53,111 nt of DNA from CAZWRN01 sp964446685. Its GTDB lineage: Bacteria > Patescibacteriota > Microgenomatia > Daviesbacterales > UBA10151. Positions 51,457 to 53,111 of the stretch are shown one piece after another. The notes under the pieces were generated by a model. It saw nothing but the letters and a program-made list of their open reading frames with translations. It was not told the DNA's origin and ran no database searches. Every line of letters begins with the position of its first letter. Position 1 is the first letter of the stretch. The stretch spans positions 1-53,111 of the forward strand of contig CAYUPO010000009.1 in NCBI GenBank assembly GCA_964446685.1. The letters run 5' to 3'. The position numbers and the translations under genes are program-made.

Positions 51457-52485
51457 TTAGACCGTCAATACTCTAGGACTATCTATATTTTTACTATAGG
51501 AGAGATTGTTTTTAGCTTTAATAAACATAAAAAACCCGATTAACATTAGGTAATATCCGACCCAAAATTGGTCAGGTAATAACGGAATAAAAGCACTTCC
51601 CCATTGCTGATTTGTCAGATGAATAATGTCTGTAAAGTACAGCAAAAGCAGATTGGGAATGAATCCGACAATCATGCCCAGAGGCGGCCAGATCATGGCT
51701 GCAACTAAGGCCAAAATGCCTCCAATCATGACTGGTGCCACTGTCCATAGAACCAGTAAATTAGTCAGCAGACCGACAATACTGACCCGGTGAAAATTAA
51801 TTGCAATAATTGGCATAGTCAAAGCCTGAGCACTGATACTGACCCAGGCGTCCTGTTTGATAAATTCCGGTGTAAAACGGTCCCATTTAGTTATCTCAGG
51901 AGCTAGTACCATCACTCCAGCAGTAGCCAGAAATGATAGCTGAAATGAAATAGAATCGATCCAGGTTGGATTAACGAGCAGCATTACTAATAGAGTAAAT
52001 ATTAAGATCTTGATAGCGTTCACCTCTCTGTTAAAAAGCAGCCCAACTAACGAAAAGAGTGACATAAATGCGGCTCTGATGACGGGCAGCTGCATCCCGG
52101 TCAGGATTGAATACAGTACAACTGCTCCAATTGTAGCTAGCACTGTTTTTTTCCTGCCAAAGTAAGGGGCAAATGCCAACAAAAATCCGGCCAACAGGCT
52201 CAGATTTTGGCCTGAAACAACCACAATATGAATAGTTGAAGTATTAGTTAAAGCAGTCTTAAAATCCTTATCCAGATCCTGTTTTTGGCCGATCAGTATA
52301 CCTGAAAGCAAACTAGACTGAGGCTCAGGCATGATCTGCTTGCAAACACTAACCAGATAATCCTGCATCGGCTGCAGGAGAGTAATATTTTCCTCAAACA
52401 GCAGATACCCACCAAAGAATTGCCAGCGAAAGAGCAAAATTAGGAAGAGGAAGGTTAGAAATAGATTGGAACGGCTGAAATTCAT
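51457..52485 (-). CDS. comEC: ComEC/Rec2-type DNA-uptake channel, competence domain only
   Basis: 342 residues with about nine hydrophobic helices. The family core SLLSGILIGQKQDLDKDF, then TSTIHIVVVSGQNLSLLAGF, LPVIRAAFMSLFSLVGLLFNR and SISFQLSFLATAGVMVL identifies the Competence domain that carries single-stranded DNA across the membrane. Most ComEC proteins (700-800 residues) also have an N-terminal OB-fold domain and a C-terminal metallo-beta-lactamase-like nuclease domain. Both are absent here, and there is no obvious frameshift to explain it. comEA is the preceding gene. Such minimal versions may work with separate partners. Confidence 0.88.
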   Translation of the reverse strand: MNFSRSNLFLTFLFLILLFRWQFFGGYLLFEENITLLQPMQDYLVSVCKQIMPEPQSSLLSGILIGQKQDLDKDFKTALTNTSTIHIVVVSGQNLSLLAGFLLAFAPYFGRKKTVLATIGAVVLYSILTGMQLPVIRAAFMSLFSLVGLLFNREVNAIKILIFTLLVMLLVNPTWIDSISFQLSFLATAGVMVLAPEITKWDRFTPEFIKQDAWVSISAQALTMPIIAINFHRVSIVGLLTNLLVLWTVAPVMIGGILALVAAMIWPPLGMIVGFIPNLLLLYFTDIIHLTNQQWGSAFIPLLPDQFWVGYYLMLIGFFMFIKAKNNLSYSKNIDSPRVLTV

Positions 52486-52500
52486 ACTGAATCTATCCGT

Positions 52501-52580
52501 ATCCCGGCGTAAGCCGGGATCTATACAATAACAATCTATACCGAAGGTTATTGTGATGGATCCCGTATCAAGTACGGGAT
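52501..52580. repeat. Three consecutive hairpins between comEA and comEC
   Basis: ATCCCGGC/GCCGGGAT (52501-52520), ACAATAAC/GTTATTGT (52525-52554) and ATCCCGTA/TACGGGAT (52560-52580). The outer two are common dispersed intergenic palindromes of the 'atcccgta…tacgggat' type. They could reduce comEC expression relative to comEA. Confidence 0.8.
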
Positions 52581-52610
52581 GCGGCAGTTTTAATATTTAC
52601 TAAGGTTTGG

Positions 52611-53111
52611 TTATATTTCCACCAATCCCTTAATCTTGTCATATGCTGACTTTGAGACTAGTTTCTTTGATAGGAGTTCTCCAACGCTGTTAAGCGGCCG
52701 ACCTGTCATTATTTTGGCGGCTGTGACCGGACCGATTGCTGGAAGAGTTTCTAAATCACTTTGGGAGGCTGAATTGAGATTTATCTTGCCTTTATTTTCG
52801 TTGGTAGTGTTTGATCCGGTTGTGGTAGAGGCTATGAGTACTGCTGCTGGTGCAATTGAGGCTAACTCCCCTTCATATGGAATATAGATCTTTTGGCCAT
52901 CAGTTAGTTTTATGGCTAAGTTGAGCGACTTTGATACATATTGTTTATTTACCTGCTCGGAAAACCCGCCCGCCTCTTCGATAGCATCTTTGACTCTGGA
53001 TTCTTTCTCAAAACGGTAAACACCGGGACTTTTCACAGCTCCGGATATGTCGATAGTGATGTCTTTTGTTATGTTTTCTGCGCTCACTAAACTGGCTTTT
53101 GGTAAATCTTC
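52611..53111 (-). CDS. comEA: ComEA-like DNA-binding protein (N-terminus beyond window)
   Basis: Partial. The frame stays open to the window edge (EDLPKASLV before a possible GTG at 53087), so the true start and the expected N-terminal membrane anchor are outside. The visible part has an SLBB domain (ITIDISGAVKSPGVYRFEKE, VKDAIEEAGGF, KLTDGQKIYIPYEGE), a Thr/Ala linker, and a helix-hairpin-helix pair (INLNSASQSDLETLPAIGPVTAAKI). ComEA binds incoming double-stranded DNA at the cell surface and passes it to ComEC, encoded next. Confidence 0.92.
   Translation of the reverse strand, partial: EDLPKASLVSAENITKDITIDISGAVKSPGVYRFEKESRVKDAIEEAGGFSEQVNKQYVSKSLNLAIKLTDGQKIYIPYEGELASIAPAAVLIASTTTGSNTTNENKGKINLNSASQSDLETLPAIGPVTAAKIMTGRPLNSVGELLSKKLVSKSAYDKIKGLVEI

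Overview
The window looks like part of a genome from an uncultivated ultra-small bacterium of the Candidate Phyla Radiation (Patescibacteria), most plausibly a Microgenomates lineage. This is an inference from several signs: very large secreted DUF2341/LamG proteins, an HTH-anchored giant fibre protein, compact housekeeping genes scattered among surface genes, an archaeal/CPR-style nucleoside diphosphate kinase insert, and moderately AT-rich DNA. A run of 100 Ns (3423-3522) shows that it is a scaffolded metagenomic or draft assembly.

Layout. 39-1763 (minus): a membrane-anchored coiled-coil protein and an exported protein ending in a hairpin that resembles F-type ATPase subunit c. 2173-3297 (plus): rplJ and rplL behind a promoter and a probable attenuator. 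3423-4901: assembly gap, a small HTH protein with a duplicated gene tail, and about 1.1 kb of AT-rich non-coding DNA with one perfect DnaA box. 4902-6877 (minus): two overlapping glycosyltransferase genes. 7609-38688 (plus): about 31 kb of surface-protein genes. These are a 4713-residue HTH-TM-fibre protein and three paralogous DUF2341 plus multi-LamG proteins, interrupted only by a vapBC-type toxin-antitoxin pair. 38774-39754 (plus): a secreted cohesin-like plus carbohydrate-binding-like protein. 39892-44452 (minus): galE-like epimerase, mreB, a PEGA-domain protein and a sortase. 44541-44796 (plus): tRNA-Arg(CCU) and tRNA-Pro(CGG). 45012-53111 (minus): RDD/signal-peptidase fusion, cohesin-like protein, ndk, metallophosphoesterase, argS, an unknown protein, comEC (channel part only) and comEA (cut by the window edge).

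How the genes fit together. Most of the window concerns the cell surface: glycan synthesis (two glycosyltransferases, epimerase), export and anchoring (signal-peptidase-like protein, sortase), shape (MreB), very large carbohydrate-binding-type adhesins, cohesin-like proteins, and DNA uptake (ComEA/ComEC). A coherent reading is an organism that attaches to a host cell or polysaccharide surface and scavenges DNA. This is inference.

Three genome-wide habits stand out. (1) Many lone or first genes have a -10 hexamer exactly 6 nt before the start codon and no Shine-Dalgarno sequence, whereas several downstream operon genes have one, which predicts widespread leaderless transcription. (2) Many intergenic spaces carry their own family of short degenerate words, often in inverted pairs, and these sometimes spill into the start of genes. 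(3) Surface genes grow by duplicating modules, including their upstream DNA.
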